Shown: positions 14,804-22,638 of the stretch, one piece after another
Position numbering within the stretch: the first letter of the stretch is position 1
Layout of the letters: the number at the start of each line of letters is the position of its first letter
Assembly (NCBI RefSeq): GCF_900291015.1
Contig: NZ_OLKL01000033.1
Coordinates: 62,001-126,000, forward strand
DNA length: 64,000 bases
Direction: 5' to 3'
DNA from: Pseudomonas persica
GTDB taxonomy: Bacteria > Pseudomonadota > Gammaproteobacteria > Pseudomonadales > Pseudomonadaceae
Made by a program: the position numbers and the translations under genes
Notes under the pieces: model-generated
The model's input: only the letters and a program-made list of their open reading frames with translations
Told to the model about the DNA's origin: nothing
The model's database searches: none

Positions 14804-14831
14804 CCAGGCCAAAGCCCTCGCTTTGACCTGG
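14804..14831 (-). terminator. Hairpin after the DUF4177-yidD pair
   Basis: CCAGGCCAAAGC pairs with GCTTTGACCTGG (one mismatch) around CCTC. On the minus strand it lies 29 nt after the yidD stop, followed by a short AT-rich stretch. Confidence 0.5.
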
Positions 14832-14859
14832 TGAACCCAATGACCAGAATGGCAAGCCA

Positions 14860-15066
14860 TCATGGGTAGTCTTCACCACCATTGGGGAATCGGCATCGAT
14901 GAATACGGTTCAGAGCCATTTTCCAACCGCGCACTGCACCGTGCTTCTCGATGGCCAGCAATGCGTAATTCGAGCAGCTGGGCTCAAACCTGTAAGCGTT
15001 TCTGAGACGATTAGGTGCCACTCGCTGATAAAAACGAATGACACCAACGGATAGCCCGACGATCAC
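14860..15066 (-). CDS. yidD: YidD-family membrane-protein insertion factor (extra copy)
   Basis: 68 residues matching YidD: FYQRVAPNRLRNAYRFEPSC, NYALLAIEKHGAVRGWKMAL and RIHRCRFPNGGEDYP, including the three conserved cysteines. YidD helps YidC insert inner-membrane proteins and is normally encoded beside rnpA/yidC near oriC. Here it sits far from those genes beside a DUF4177 protein, so it is most likely an additional copy. It begins with GTG overlapping the DUF4177 TGA (GTGA), so it is translationally coupled. Confidence 0.88.
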   Translation of the reverse strand: MIVGLSVGVIRFYQRVAPNRLRNAYRFEPSCSNYALLAIEKHGAVRGWKMALNRIHRCRFPNGGEDYP

Positions 15067-15305
15067 CGTGGCTTACGGAAAGAAATGACGTAGTAATTAG
15101 CCATCGAATCTTTTTTGCCAGTCAACGCATCAAAGCAGCCCGCTTTCACAGACACGCCGATTGAGTCGATCCGATAGAACTCCCAGCCCTGAGCGGCATA
15201 CTCGTTGACGACCTTTTCCAGGTAGACCGCAGCTTCATTGCCACGATGCTTGCTTGCCTGAACCTCAATGTTCGGTGGAACCTGGACCATCTTGTATACG
15301 TACAT
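15063..15305 (-). CDS. DUF4177 family protein
   Basis: 80 residues. Start MYVYKMVQVPPNIEVQ, with VYLEKVVNEYAAQGWEFYRI and YYVISFRKPR: the DUF4177 pattern of an N-terminal YKxVxxP strand, a helix ending in GWEFxxI and a final strand. There is no signal peptide. The function is unknown. It is coupled to yidD by a 4-nt overlap. The surrounding 0.9 kb is visibly richer in A+T than its neighbours, which suggests import. Confidence 0.8.
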   Translation of the reverse strand: MYVYKMVQVPPNIEVQASKHRGNEAAVYLEKVVNEYAAQGWEFYRIDSIGVSVKAGCFDALTGKKDSMANYYVISFRKPR

Positions 15306-15575
15306 AGCATCTTCCTTGCATCAGAGGCTTGATTGATACTTTGTCAGCCTGGACGGCCGGCAAAATGACCCCAATAGTAGCGATGAGACAGCTACCACTC
15401 AAACCCCTGTATTCATGGGGACTCAAAGAGCATCCACGAATGACACAAAGCATGTGTGGGTGATATATCCCCAACTTTCCAGCTGAGCTACCCTACTCTC
15501 ACAATATAGCCAAAAGAAATAACTACGCTAAATGTTCATTTTGTTGAGTTATATAGAATACCCTCTTGACAACTA
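15306..15575. other. Intergenic, A+T-rich, no gene supported
   Basis: About 270 nt upstream of the DUF4177 gene. It should contain that operon's promoter. An open frame reading through on the minus strand overlaps the DUF4177 start and shows no family features, so I do not call it. Confidence 0.5.
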
Positions 15576-16229
15576 TCAATGCCACCGCAGAACCGGCCAT
15601 CCCGCCGCGTCAGCATGCGCCCGCAGCACTGGATCAGGATTGACTGTATGCGGTTTGGCGACCAGCGAAAGCAACGGCAGGTCATTGCGCGAATCCGAGT
15701 AGAAGTAGGCACCGTCCAACCCCTCGCCCTGGTCTTGCAGCCAGCTGTGGAGCCGCGCCACCTTGCCCTCCCGGTAGGTCAAGATCCCGCTGGTACTGCC
15801 GGTATAGGCGCCCTGCTGGTGTTCAAGGTCAATCGCCAGAACTTCTTCTACGCCCAGTTGCTTGGCGATACGGCTCACCAAGAAGTGCGCAGACGCTGAA
15901 ATGATCAGCAGGCGGTCACCCTCTTCGCGATGTCGCGCCAGGCAGGCAATGGCGTCTTCATGGATGCGCGGGGCGATGACATCTTCCACGAAGGGAGCCA
16001 CCGCCCGGGCCACCTCCTCTATCGTGCGGCCCACCAAGGGCGAGAGGCTGAAGGTCATGTACGCCTCCATGGCCAACTTGCCTTGCGCATAGAGCGCCAT
16101 GAGTTCGCGGTCGCGCTCGATGAAGCTCGGCCCATCGACCCAGCCGAGCGCTGCCATATGGCTGCTCCACAGGCTGGCACAGTCGCCATCGATAAGGGTG
16201 TCGTCCAGATCAAACAGTGCGAGGGCCAT
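15576..16229 (-). CDS. HAD-IB family phosphatase (SerB-like)
   Basis: 217 residues. HAD motif I is FDLDDTLIDGD at the N-terminus, with the two catalytic aspartates; motif II is in LLIISASAHFLVSRIAKQLG; motif III/IV is YFYSDSRNDLPLL. The helical cap between motifs I and II is that of subclass IB, which includes phosphoserine phosphatase. The strong site GGAGG precedes the ATG. It follows the organophosphate transporter by 72 nt on the same strand, so it may dephosphorylate the imported ester. The exact substrate is not visible. Confidence 0.85.
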   Translation of the reverse strand: MALALFDLDDTLIDGDCASLWSSHMAALGWVDGPSFIERDRELMALYAQGKLAMEAYMTFSLSPLVGRTIEEVARAVAPFVEDVIAPRIHEDAIACLARHREEGDRLLIISASAHFLVSRIAKQLGVEEVLAIDLEHQQGAYTGSTSGILTYREGKVARLHSWLQDQGEGLDGAYFYSDSRNDLPLLSLVAKPHTVNPDPVLRAHADAAGWPVLRWH

Positions 16230-16301
16230 CGGCCACCTCCAGGGTACAAAGTCGAGGGGCGACGGCCTTTTCAGCCTTCGCCGGGTGAAATGACAGTGGG
16301 A

Positions 16302-17648
16302 TCAGCGTGTGGTTTGCGTGGATGTCGCGACACCGCCAGACGTCGTCTCGAGGTCGCTGATAGTCGCCTGACTTGCTGGGCGGCTGTTCCAGAACGGTAC
16401 CAGCAGCAAGCTGGCGAGCAACGCAGCGCCGGTGAAGACGAAGAACACAGTGATGGTGTCGAAGTAGCCAGGCAGCAGCCCACCGAGGATCGCCCCCACC
16501 GAGCCGCACCCGTTGACGAAGCCTGTGGCGGTGCCCGCGGACTCGCTGGTGCCGAAATCAATGGCGGCAGCGCCGCTGATCATCGAGTCAGGGCCATACA
16601 ACGTGATACCCATCATGAACAGCAAGCCGACCACCAGATAGATGTTGCCGCTTTGCATTGTCGGCACGAACAGTATCAGCCACAGGGTCAGCGCCATCAG
16701 GCTGATCACGCAGGCCGGCATGCGTCGAGCGCCAAACAGTTTGTCGGAGGCGATGCCGATTAGAATCGGGCCGACCAACCCCGCGACTTCGAACGCAGAC
16801 GGGACAATGGCCGAAGCCACTTTGCCGATACTCGGCATGCGCTCGTAGACGATCACCGGCCCCCACATCAGGATTGCATAGCGAGCAGGCTTGAGCAGGA
16901 AATACGCTATCCCCAGCACCACGACCGTGCGGTTGGCGAGCACCTTGCGTAGCGCCGCCCGGTAGTTCTCCCGGGGAGCGTCGGTTCGCCCGGCCGACTG
17001 GCCCTCGTCTTCGACGGCAGGCAATCCTACATCCTGCGGGCGATTGCGTTGCAACAGGAAGAACAGCACGGCAACCACGAGCACGACGCCCGCCGAGGCT
17101 ATGAAAGCCATGCGCCAGTCATGGGAGATATGGTACGCCCACCACCCGGCGAACGGCGTTGCGACCAAGCCGCCGAACGCGTAGCAGGTGCTCCAGTAGC
17201 CCAGCACGCGGCCGCGCTCACGGGTGGCGAAGAAGCAGCCGATGTTCTTGCACAGCCCAGACCAGCCCGTGGATTGTGCCAACCCCTGAATCACCATGCA
17301 GCTGGCGAAGATCGGTAAAGTCGCGAAAGTGCCCATGGTCAGTGCGGCCAGGGCCGACACCACGAGCCCGCCAAGCACGACGACGCGGGTACCGTAACGG
17401 TCAGCGAAGACACCCCATGCGAACTGGCCTACGGCGTAGGCGGCCAGATACAGCGCGTCGAGGTTGGCCATGGCCGCTTTGTCGAGCATAAAGCTGGGGT
17501 CTTCGGCGATTCCCAGCTTGGCAACCGAAAAGGCCTTGCGGGTGAAATAGAACGCGGCATAGGCCAGCCACGTGATGATGAATATCTGAACGCGCCAGTG
17601 TTGAAGGGATTTCCAGTCATGGCGGGCGTTCTCAGGACTCTTGTACAT
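16302..17648 (-). CDS. OPA-family MFS transporter (organophosphate:phosphate antiporter type)
   Basis: 448 residues, 12 predicted helices. The N-terminus (WRVQIFIITWLAYAAFYFTR KAFSVAK split at residue 20 onward) with Y-x3-R is typical of GlpT/UhpT/PgtP, as are GVFADRYGTR in the 2-3 loop, STGWSGLCKNIGCFF in helix 4-5 and GPDSMISGAAAIDFG in helix 10. These antiporters bring in glycerol 3-phosphate, hexose phosphate or phosphoglycerate in exchange for phosphate. Paired with the HAD phosphatase gene downstream. A TTGGTC/GACCAA palindrome 106 nt upstream is a probable operator. Confidence 0.88.
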   Translation of the reverse strand: MYKSPENARHDWKSLQHWRVQIFIITWLAYAAFYFTRKAFSVAKLGIAEDPSFMLDKAAMANLDALYLAAYAVGQFAWGVFADRYGTRVVVLGGLVVSALAALTMGTFATLPIFASCMVIQGLAQSTGWSGLCKNIGCFFATRERGRVLGYWSTCYAFGGLVATPFAGWWAYHISHDWRMAFIASAGVVLVVAVLFFLLQRNRPQDVGLPAVEDEGQSAGRTDAPRENYRAALRKVLANRTVVVLGIAYFLLKPARYAILMWGPVIVYERMPSIGKVASAIVPSAFEVAGLVGPILIGIASDKLFGARRMPACVISLMALTLWLILFVPTMQSGNIYLVVGLLFMMGITLYGPDSMISGAAAIDFGTSESAGTATGFVNGCGSVGAILGGLLPGYFDTITVFFVFTGAALLASLLLVPFWNSRPASQATISDLETTSGGVATSTQTTR

Positions 17649-17754
17649 GTTGTTGTCCTCTGTTGATTACCGCGACGTAGGTCTGGCCCCCTGCTCTGCT
17701 CGATCAAGGCGCCTGCCGGTAGGTATCCGGAGCTTGCGAACTTGATCTTATATC

Positions 17755-17768
17755 TTGGTCTAGACCAA
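17755..17768. promoter_or_regulatory. GntR/HutC-type operator palindrome (TTGGTCTAGACCAA)
   Basis: A perfect 14-bp palindrome between the OPA transporter (minus strand, start 17648) and the end of the AraC gene. It has the form of sites bound by HutC-subfamily GntR proteins such as NagR/DasR and PhnF. A partial copy occurs at 19044-19054. No GntR regulator of this kind is in the window. Confidence 0.6.
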
Positions 17769-17804
17769 TACTTGACCCTGCACGGGCGTGTTCAACGTGC
17801 AAAG

Positions 17805-18863
17805 TCAATTTTCCTTCCGGCAGTCTTCACTACGCCACTGCCGTGGGCTAACGCCAAACCAGCGGCGAAACGCACGGGAGAACGCACTGGTCTCGGAGTA
17901 GCCGAGCAACTCCGCCAGGTCAGACACCGGCCGTTTGGGCTGTCGCAGGTAGTGCACCGCCAGTTCCCGGCGGACCCTTTCGACCAGCAGGCTGAAGCTC
18001 AAGCCTGCCTCGCGCAGGTGGCGCTGCAACCCGGCCGAACTGAGCTCCAGCGCCTGCGCGATCCTCTCCAGGCAAGGCTCTCCGCAGCTCAGGGCAAGGC
18101 GCACCTGAGCGTCCGCCTCATCCAACAGGTTGCGCCGCTGATCGAGCGCGCCCAGGCGCTGGAGCACGTCCTGGACCAGAAACAGCAAATTGGCATCGCG
18201 CTCAGGCATCCACTGGTCTTTGAGATCAGCCTTGGGGACGAGCATCGAGTTGCAACCGCGACCAAAATAGACAGGCGCGCCGAACGCCTGCTGATGCACT
18301 TGCCAGTCCTGTGGGCGAGCATGCTCGAAGCTGACCGCGAACGGTGCCCAGTCCTTGCCCAGCACGTGGCGTATCAGGTTGAGCGCCATGCCCATGGTCA
18401 GTTCGGCATCCTGTCGACGCTCCAGGATGGCGCTGTGCCGAACTTGGTAATCGAAGCGATAGCACTCGCCGCAGTCGACCAGCCGGATCAAGGTATCGTG
18501 CTGGTGGTAAGGAAACGCCGCCGCGAAATTGCGCAGGGCCTCCTCCAGCATATTGGAAAACAACCCGACATAGCCCAGCAGCCCAAGGGCTTGGGGCTGA
18601 AACTGCAGACCGTAGTGCAAACCGAAGTTATCGCAGTGCGACTGACGGGCCGCCTCTTCCAGCACCTGACAGTAATTGGTGAGCGGCAAGCTGAGCGTGG
18701 GTTGTCGCAGAATTTCGGGATTGACCCCGGCGCGCCCCAGTATCAGGTCAATATCGCCTCCGACACCTGTGACGAACCCCTCCAGCCCACTGGCAGCAGC
18801 CGCCAGGACGCCGAGGTTGCCCGCGACTGGTGAGACGGTGCAGCAGTGCAGTGGAGAACTCAT
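17805..18863 (-). CDS. AraC-family transcriptional regulator
   Basis: 352 residues. Residues about 35-220 resemble the arabinose-binding-like effector domain of OruR/ArgR-type AraC proteins (LRQPTLSLPLTNYCQVLEEA, GLLGYVGLFSNMLEEALRNF). The C-terminal double HTH spans about 255-345: IAQALELSSAGLQRHLREAG and LAELLGYSETSAFSRAFRRW. It lies upstream of the OPA transporter on the same strand and may control it, although the intervening palindrome looks more like a GntR site. The effector is unknown. Confidence 0.88.
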   Translation of the reverse strand: MSSPLHCCTVSPVAGNLGVLAAAASGLEGFVTGVGGDIDLILGRAGVNPEILRQPTLSLPLTNYCQVLEEAARQSHCDNFGLHYGLQFQPQALGLLGYVGLFSNMLEEALRNFAAAFPYHQHDTLIRLVDCGECYRFDYQVRHSAILERRQDAELTMGMALNLIRHVLGKDWAPFAVSFEHARPQDWQVHQQAFGAPVYFGRGCNSMLVPKADLKDQWMPERDANLLFLVQDVLQRLGALDQRRNLLDEADAQVRLALSCGEPCLERIAQALELSSAGLQRHLREAGLSFSLLVERVRRELAVHYLRQPKRPVSDLAELLGYSETSAFSRAFRRWFGVSPRQWRSEDCRKEN

Positions 18864-19043
18864 GGTCTATTCCAGTTGAGGTTCGGGGTCTGAGCAATGC
18901 AAACAGCATGCCCTGCCTTCTTCCCTCAAAAAGGCGCTTTGCAGCCAGAACGCGGCAATGGAACTGGGGTAATGGGTAACATCGCGTAACAATCAGCCCC
19001 GCGACTGCAGAGGACGCCAGAACAGTCACGTCCTGCATGGCAC

Positions 19044-19054
19044 TGGTCTAGACC
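19044..19054. promoter_or_regulatory. Second GGTCTAGACC palindrome, upstream of the AraC gene
   Basis: TGGTCTAGACC shares its 11-base core with the 17755 palindrome. It is about 180 nt upstream of the AraC start and 29 nt after the paaX stop. Confidence 0.5.
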
Positions 19055-19082
19055 TATTGGCGAGCTCTCATGCTTTTATTCT

Positions 19083-20006
19083 TCAAACAAGCCCGCCAAA
19101 ACGCCTGTAGAAGCCTTCATTCACATCCGGCAAAGGCCCATCAGCCGTCTCCAGCGCGGTATTCAGCCATTCTTCCGCCTTGGCAAACACCAGGCGATAG
19201 AGGTTACGGCACAACTGTCGCGCAGCCCTGCCCTCCCAGTCCCCAGGCAGCAGCTCGTCTGGTAGCTGCGGATCGCGCAGCAGCAGCCGGCGGTATTCGT
19301 GAATCAGCAGCGTGCGTGCCAGGAAGCAATCCTGGGCATCGAGCTGTTGCTGCTCTTTCAAACCTTGCCATAGCGGCCTGAACAACTGGATGAACTCGCT
19401 GTACTGCTGCCCCAGTTCGTCGATACGCCAGCTTTCCCGCACCTGGGCGCGCATGGCCTTGGAGGCGAGCACCTCCTGGGTATGGGTTTCGAAGACGATG
19501 CTGTCGTCGCTGGCCTCCAGGTCACGCAAGGTAGCGGCCAGGTCGGCGCGGTCTGCCCGTGGGCAGCCCAGCAGGTTCGGCGCCATGGCACCAAACCCCT
19601 GCCACTCCAGCTCCTCACGCAAAACCTTGCGCTTGCCGGCCTCCAGTTGCGAGAGCAACACCAGCGTCCAGGCGCCGTCCCAGGCTGGCTGGCTAGGGCT
19701 ATAGACCCGTTTGAAGGCTTTCTCGAACCGCCGCCGGCCCGTACCTGTCAGGCTGTAGTAGCTGCGCCGGCCAACCTTTTCGGCAGTGAGCCAGCCTTCC
19801 TTGGTAAGACGGAAGATCGACGTGCGGATCAGGCGCTCGTTGATACCGATCGGCTCCAGCAGGTTGATCAGGCTACCCAGCCAGACGGTTCCGCCGTGGG
19901 GCTCGATGGCGTCGCCGTACAAGGTGATGATCAGCGAACTGGCGCGGATTGGCGTCTGTTCCTGAAAACGGGTGATCAGGTTGTTCAGTGGGGCGAGATT
20001 GCTCAT
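19083..20006 (-). CDS. paaX: PaaX, phenylacetate catabolism repressor
   Basis: 307 residues, same as known PaaX. The N-terminus (TPIRASSLIITLYGDAIEPH) starts the winged HTH; ERLIRTSIFRLTKEGWLTAE is the recognition region and RRSYYSLTGTGRRRFEKAFK the wing. PaaX is a GntR-related repressor of paa genes that is released by phenylacetyl-CoA. The ATG used gives the conserved N-terminus; the very long upstream frame crosses paaY. There is no strong ribosome site. It is in one operon with paaY (77-nt gap). Confidence 0.93.
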   Translation of the reverse strand: MSNLAPLNNLITRFQEQTPIRASSLIITLYGDAIEPHGGTVWLGSLINLLEPIGINERLIRTSIFRLTKEGWLTAEKVGRRSYYSLTGTGRRRFEKAFKRVYSPSQPAWDGAWTLVLLSQLEAGKRKVLREELEWQGFGAMAPNLLGCPRADRADLAATLRDLEASDDSIVFETHTQEVLASKAMRAQVRESWRIDELGQQYSEFIQLFRPLWQGLKEQQQLDAQDCFLARTLLIHEYRRLLLRDPQLPDELLPGDWEGRAARQLCRNLYRLVFAKAEEWLNTALETADGPLPDVNEGFYRRFGGLV

Positions 20007-20083
20007 GGGCGAACTGTGCGCGGATAAAGCACCGACTATACCTGCGCGGCGGGCCGCCTGGCCATTGCGTGACGCTGCCAGGC

Positions 20084-20683
20084 TCATGCCGATGCCTGGC
20101 CTTTGGGCCTGACGCCGGTGTCTTCCATGCGTGGGCGCTGGGGCTCGACCTCGGCCAATGGCGGGCATTCGACCATGCTGTTCATGCAGCGTTGCGCCAG
20201 GTGCTGGTACTCCGCCGTGCCGCGTTGCTTCCAGGCCAGTTCCTGTTCGGTCAGCGGGCGCCTGACCTGGGCTGGCGAACCCATCACCAGGCTTTGCGCC
20301 GCACATTCGAAGCCCGCCTTGACGAATGCCGTGGCTGCGACGATGCAGCGTGGCGCCACATGAGCACCATCCATCACCACCGCGTTCATGCCGATCAAGG
20401 CGTCTTCGCCCACCCGGCAGCCGTGCAGCACGGCACCATGCCCGACATGCCCGTTGCGCTCGACAACCGTATCGCCCCCCGGGAAACCATGCATCACGCA
20501 GGTGTCCTGCAGGTTGGCACCCTCCTCCAGCACGATACGGCCGAAGTCGCCCCGTAGCGATGCCAGTGGGCCGACGTAGCAACGAGGGCCGACGATGACA
20601 TCACCGATCAGCACGGCACTGGGGTGCACGTAGGCAGTCGGGTGAACCACGGGCGTCAGGCCGTCCAGTCGATAGCAAGGCAT
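20084..20683 (-). CDS. paaY: PaaY, hexapeptide-repeat (gamma-carbonic-anhydrase-like) thioesterase
   Basis: 199 residues of left-handed beta-helix repeats: [60 protein letters not shown] and [10 protein letters not shown], then a C-terminal helix. Metal-binding histidines of gamma-CA proteins are visible in VMHG and HVGHGAVLH. PaaY hydrolyses dead-end CoA adducts formed in the phenylacetate pathway. CAGGAGC precedes the ATG. It is divergent from paaF, and the 353-nt gap holds PaaX-box candidates. Confidence 0.92.
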   Translation of the reverse strand: MPCYRLDGLTPVVHPTAYVHPSAVLIGDVIVGPRCYVGPLASLRGDFGRIVLEEGANLQDTCVMHGFPGGDTVVERNGHVGHGAVLHGCRVGEDALIGMNAVVMDGAHVAPRCIVAATAFVKAGFECAAQSLVMGSPAQVRRPLTEQELAWKQRGTAEYQHLAQRCMNSMVECPPLAEVEPQRPRMEDTGVRPKGQASA

Positions 20684-20721
20684 GGCAAAGCTCCTGAAAT
20701 GATTTGAAATGCACATCGATC

Positions 20722-20734
20722 TTGTATCACAAAG
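20722..20734. promoter_or_regulatory. PaaX-box candidate (TTGTATCACAAAG)
   Basis: One of several TGTATC(A/G)C elements between paaY and paaF, 39 nt upstream of the paaY ATG. Related elements occur at 20761, 20885 (inverted) and 20916 in the same gap. Confidence 0.5.
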
Positions 20735-20760
20735 TAATTGAGCGTCAATTGCCAGGCTCG

Positions 20761-20768
20761 TGTATCGC
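20761..20768. promoter_or_regulatory. PaaX-box candidate (TGTATCGC)
   Basis: Same core as the element at 27455 in front of paaA. Positioned in the paaY-paaF gap. Confidence 0.4.
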
Positions 20769-20884
20769 TTTTGAAGGTGCCAAGGCGCTCGTGTAAATTC
20801 ATCTAAATTCGCCAAAATGCTATTGAAGAAGCGATTAATCTTAAGGAAAAGCCATTCTGCATAAGGTGCCAATAACAAAAAAGG

Positions 20885-20925
20885 GATACATTATACAATT
20901 TTCAATGTTGCAATCATGTATCACA
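20885..20925 (+). promoter_or_regulatory. PaaX-box pair in front of paaF
   Basis: GATACATT (inverted copy) at 20885 and ATGTATCACA at 20916 face each other within 41 nt of A+T-rich sequence, about 110-150 nt before the paaF ATG. The arrangement suggests an operator overlapping the promoter. Confidence 0.5.
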
Positions 20926-21036
20926 TAATGCATATACTGGTTCCACCTGGACGTGATCCAGCATCACGCCCCTGCAAACAATTCCAAGAAATGCCGGCCC
21001 CACGATGTGCCGTGCGTGCAGCCAGAGGAAACCGAC

Positions 21037-21810
21037 ATGCCGCGATATCTCGATGTGCGGGCGCCCGAACACGGTGTCCAGCTCATTACCCTGCAACGGC
21101 CCGAGGCACTCAACGCCCTGTGCACCGGGTTACTGGCAGAGCTGGCCGCTGCACTGGAAGCGGCCGGGCAAGACGAGCAGGCCCGCGCGGTGGTCATCAC
21201 CGGCAGCCGCAAGGCATTCGCCGCAGGCGCCGATATCCGCGAGATGGCCGAGCGCGACCTGGTCGGCATCCTCAACGACCCCCGGGTCGCCCACTGGCAA
21301 AGCATCGCCGCCTTCGCCAAGCCGCTGATCGCCGCCGTCAACGGCTACGCCCTGGGTGGCGGCTGCGAACTGGTGATGTGCGCCGACATCGTCATTGCCG
21401 GCAGCGACGCCCGTTTCGGCCAGCCGGAAATCAACCTCGGCATCATCCCCGGCGCCGGTGGCACCCAGCGCCTGCTGCGGGCCGTAGGCAAGCCGCTGGC
21501 CATGCAAATGGTGCTGTCCGGCGAAGCCATCACCGCTCGTCACGCCTTGCAGGCCGGCCTGGTCAGCGAGATCACCCAGCCTGAACTCACCGTAGAACGC
21601 GCCCTGCACATCGCCCGCAGCATTGCCGCCAAGGCTCCGCTGGCAGTGCGCCTGGCCAAGGAAGCACTGCTCAGGGCCGGCGATACCGACCTGGCCAGTG
21701 GCCTGCGCTTCGAACGCCATGCCTTCACCTTGCTGGCCGGCACCGCCGACCGCGACGAGGGCATCCGTGCCTTCCAGGAAAAACGCCAGGCCCGTTTCCA
21801 GGGCCGCTGA
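21037..21810 (+). CDS. paaF: PaaF, 2,3-dehydroadipyl-CoA hydratase
   Basis: 257 residues of the enoyl-CoA hydratase/crotonase family. Oxyanion-hole segments are [12 protein letters not shown] and [13 protein letters not shown]; the catalytic glutamates fall in [11 protein letters not shown] and [14 protein letters not shown]. It hydrates 2,3-dehydroadipyl-CoA to 3-hydroxyadipyl-CoA, the step after ring cleavage and one round of thiolysis. AGAGGA precedes the ATG; an upstream in-frame start lacks a site. First gene of paaFGHIJK. Confidence 0.92.
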   Translation: MPRYLDVRAPEHGVQLITLQRPEALNALCTGLLAELAAALEAAGQDEQARAVVITGSRKAFAAGADIREMAERDLVGILNDPRVAHWQSIAAFAKPLIAAVNGYALGGGCELVMCADIVIAGSDARFGQPEINLGIIPGAGGTQRLLRAVGKPLAMQMVLSGEAITARHALQAGLVSEITQPELTVERALHIARSIAAKAPLAVRLAKEALLRAGDTDLASGLRFERHAFTLLAGTADRDEGIRAFQEKRQARFQGR

Positions 21811-21844
21811 TCATCTTTCCCTCGACTGACGGAGCGAGTCTGTC

Positions 21845-22636
21845 ATGCCTTTCCAGCACATCCTGTTTTCCATCGAGGACGGCGTTGCCCTCCTCTCGTT
21901 GAATCGCCCAGAACAGCTGAACAGCTTCAATACCGCCATGCACCTGGAAGTGCGCGAGGCGCTCAAGCAAGTGCGCCAGAGCAGCGAAGCGCGGGTGCTG
22001 TTGCTGACCGGCGAAGGCCGTGGTTTCTGCGCCGGCCAGGACCTGTCCGATCGCAACGTCGCACCGGGCGCCGAGATGCCGGACCTGGGCGAATCGATCG
22101 ACAAGTTCTACAACCCGCTGGTGCGCACCCTGCGCGACCTGCCGCTGCCGGTGATCTGCGCGGTCAACGGCGTGGCTGCCGGCGCCGGTGCCAACATCCC
22201 GCTAGCCTGCGACCTGGTGCTGGCTGCCCGCTCGGCCAGCTTCATCCAGGCCTTCTGCAAGATCGGCCTGGTACCGGACTCCGGTGGTACCTGGCTGCTG
22301 CCGCGTCTGGTCGGCATGGCGCGGGCCAAGGCCCTGGCTATGCTGGGCGAGCGCCTGGGCGCCGAACAGGCCCAGCAATGGGGGTTGATCCACCGCGTGG
22401 TGGACGATGCCGCACTGCGCGACGAGGCCCTCACCCTCGCCCGCCAGCTGGCCACTCAGCCCACTTATGGCCTGGCCCTGATCAAGCGCAGCCTCAACGC
22501 CAGTTTCGACAACGGTTTCGATCAGCAGCTGGAACTGGAGCGTGACCTGCAGCGTCTGGCCGGTCGCAGCGAGGACTACCGCGAAGGCGTGAGTGCCTTC
22601 ATGAACAAGCGCACGCCGGCATTCAAGGGGCGTTGA
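21845..22636 (+). CDS. paaG: PaaG, ring-1,2-epoxyphenylacetyl-CoA isomerase
   Basis: 263 residues, crotonase fold. GRGFCAGQDLSDRNV and NGVAAGAGANIPLACD form the oxyanion hole; the acidic active-site residue is in CKIGLVPDSGGTWLLPRLVG, with Asp in place of the Glu seen in PaaF, as is usual for PaaG. It turns the ring epoxide of phenylacetyl-CoA into oxepin-CoA and also isomerises a later intermediate. The stop overlaps the region of the paaH start by a few bases. Confidence 0.93.
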   Translation: MPFQHILFSIEDGVALLSLNRPEQLNSFNTAMHLEVREALKQVRQSSEARVLLLTGEGRGFCAGQDLSDRNVAPGAEMPDLGESIDKFYNPLVRTLRDLPLPVICAVNGVAAGAGANIPLACDLVLAARSASFIQAFCKIGLVPDSGGTWLLPRLVGMARAKALAMLGERLGAEQAQQWGLIHRVVDDAALRDEALTLARQLATQPTYGLALIKRSLNASFDNGFDQQLELERDLQRLAGRSEDYREGVSAFMNKRTPAFKGR

Positions 22637-22638
22637 TC

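Noticed and set aside
15265-15474. 69-residue minus-strand frame upstream of DUF4177
   Set aside because: Overlaps the DUF4177 start, no motif, and no ribosome site.
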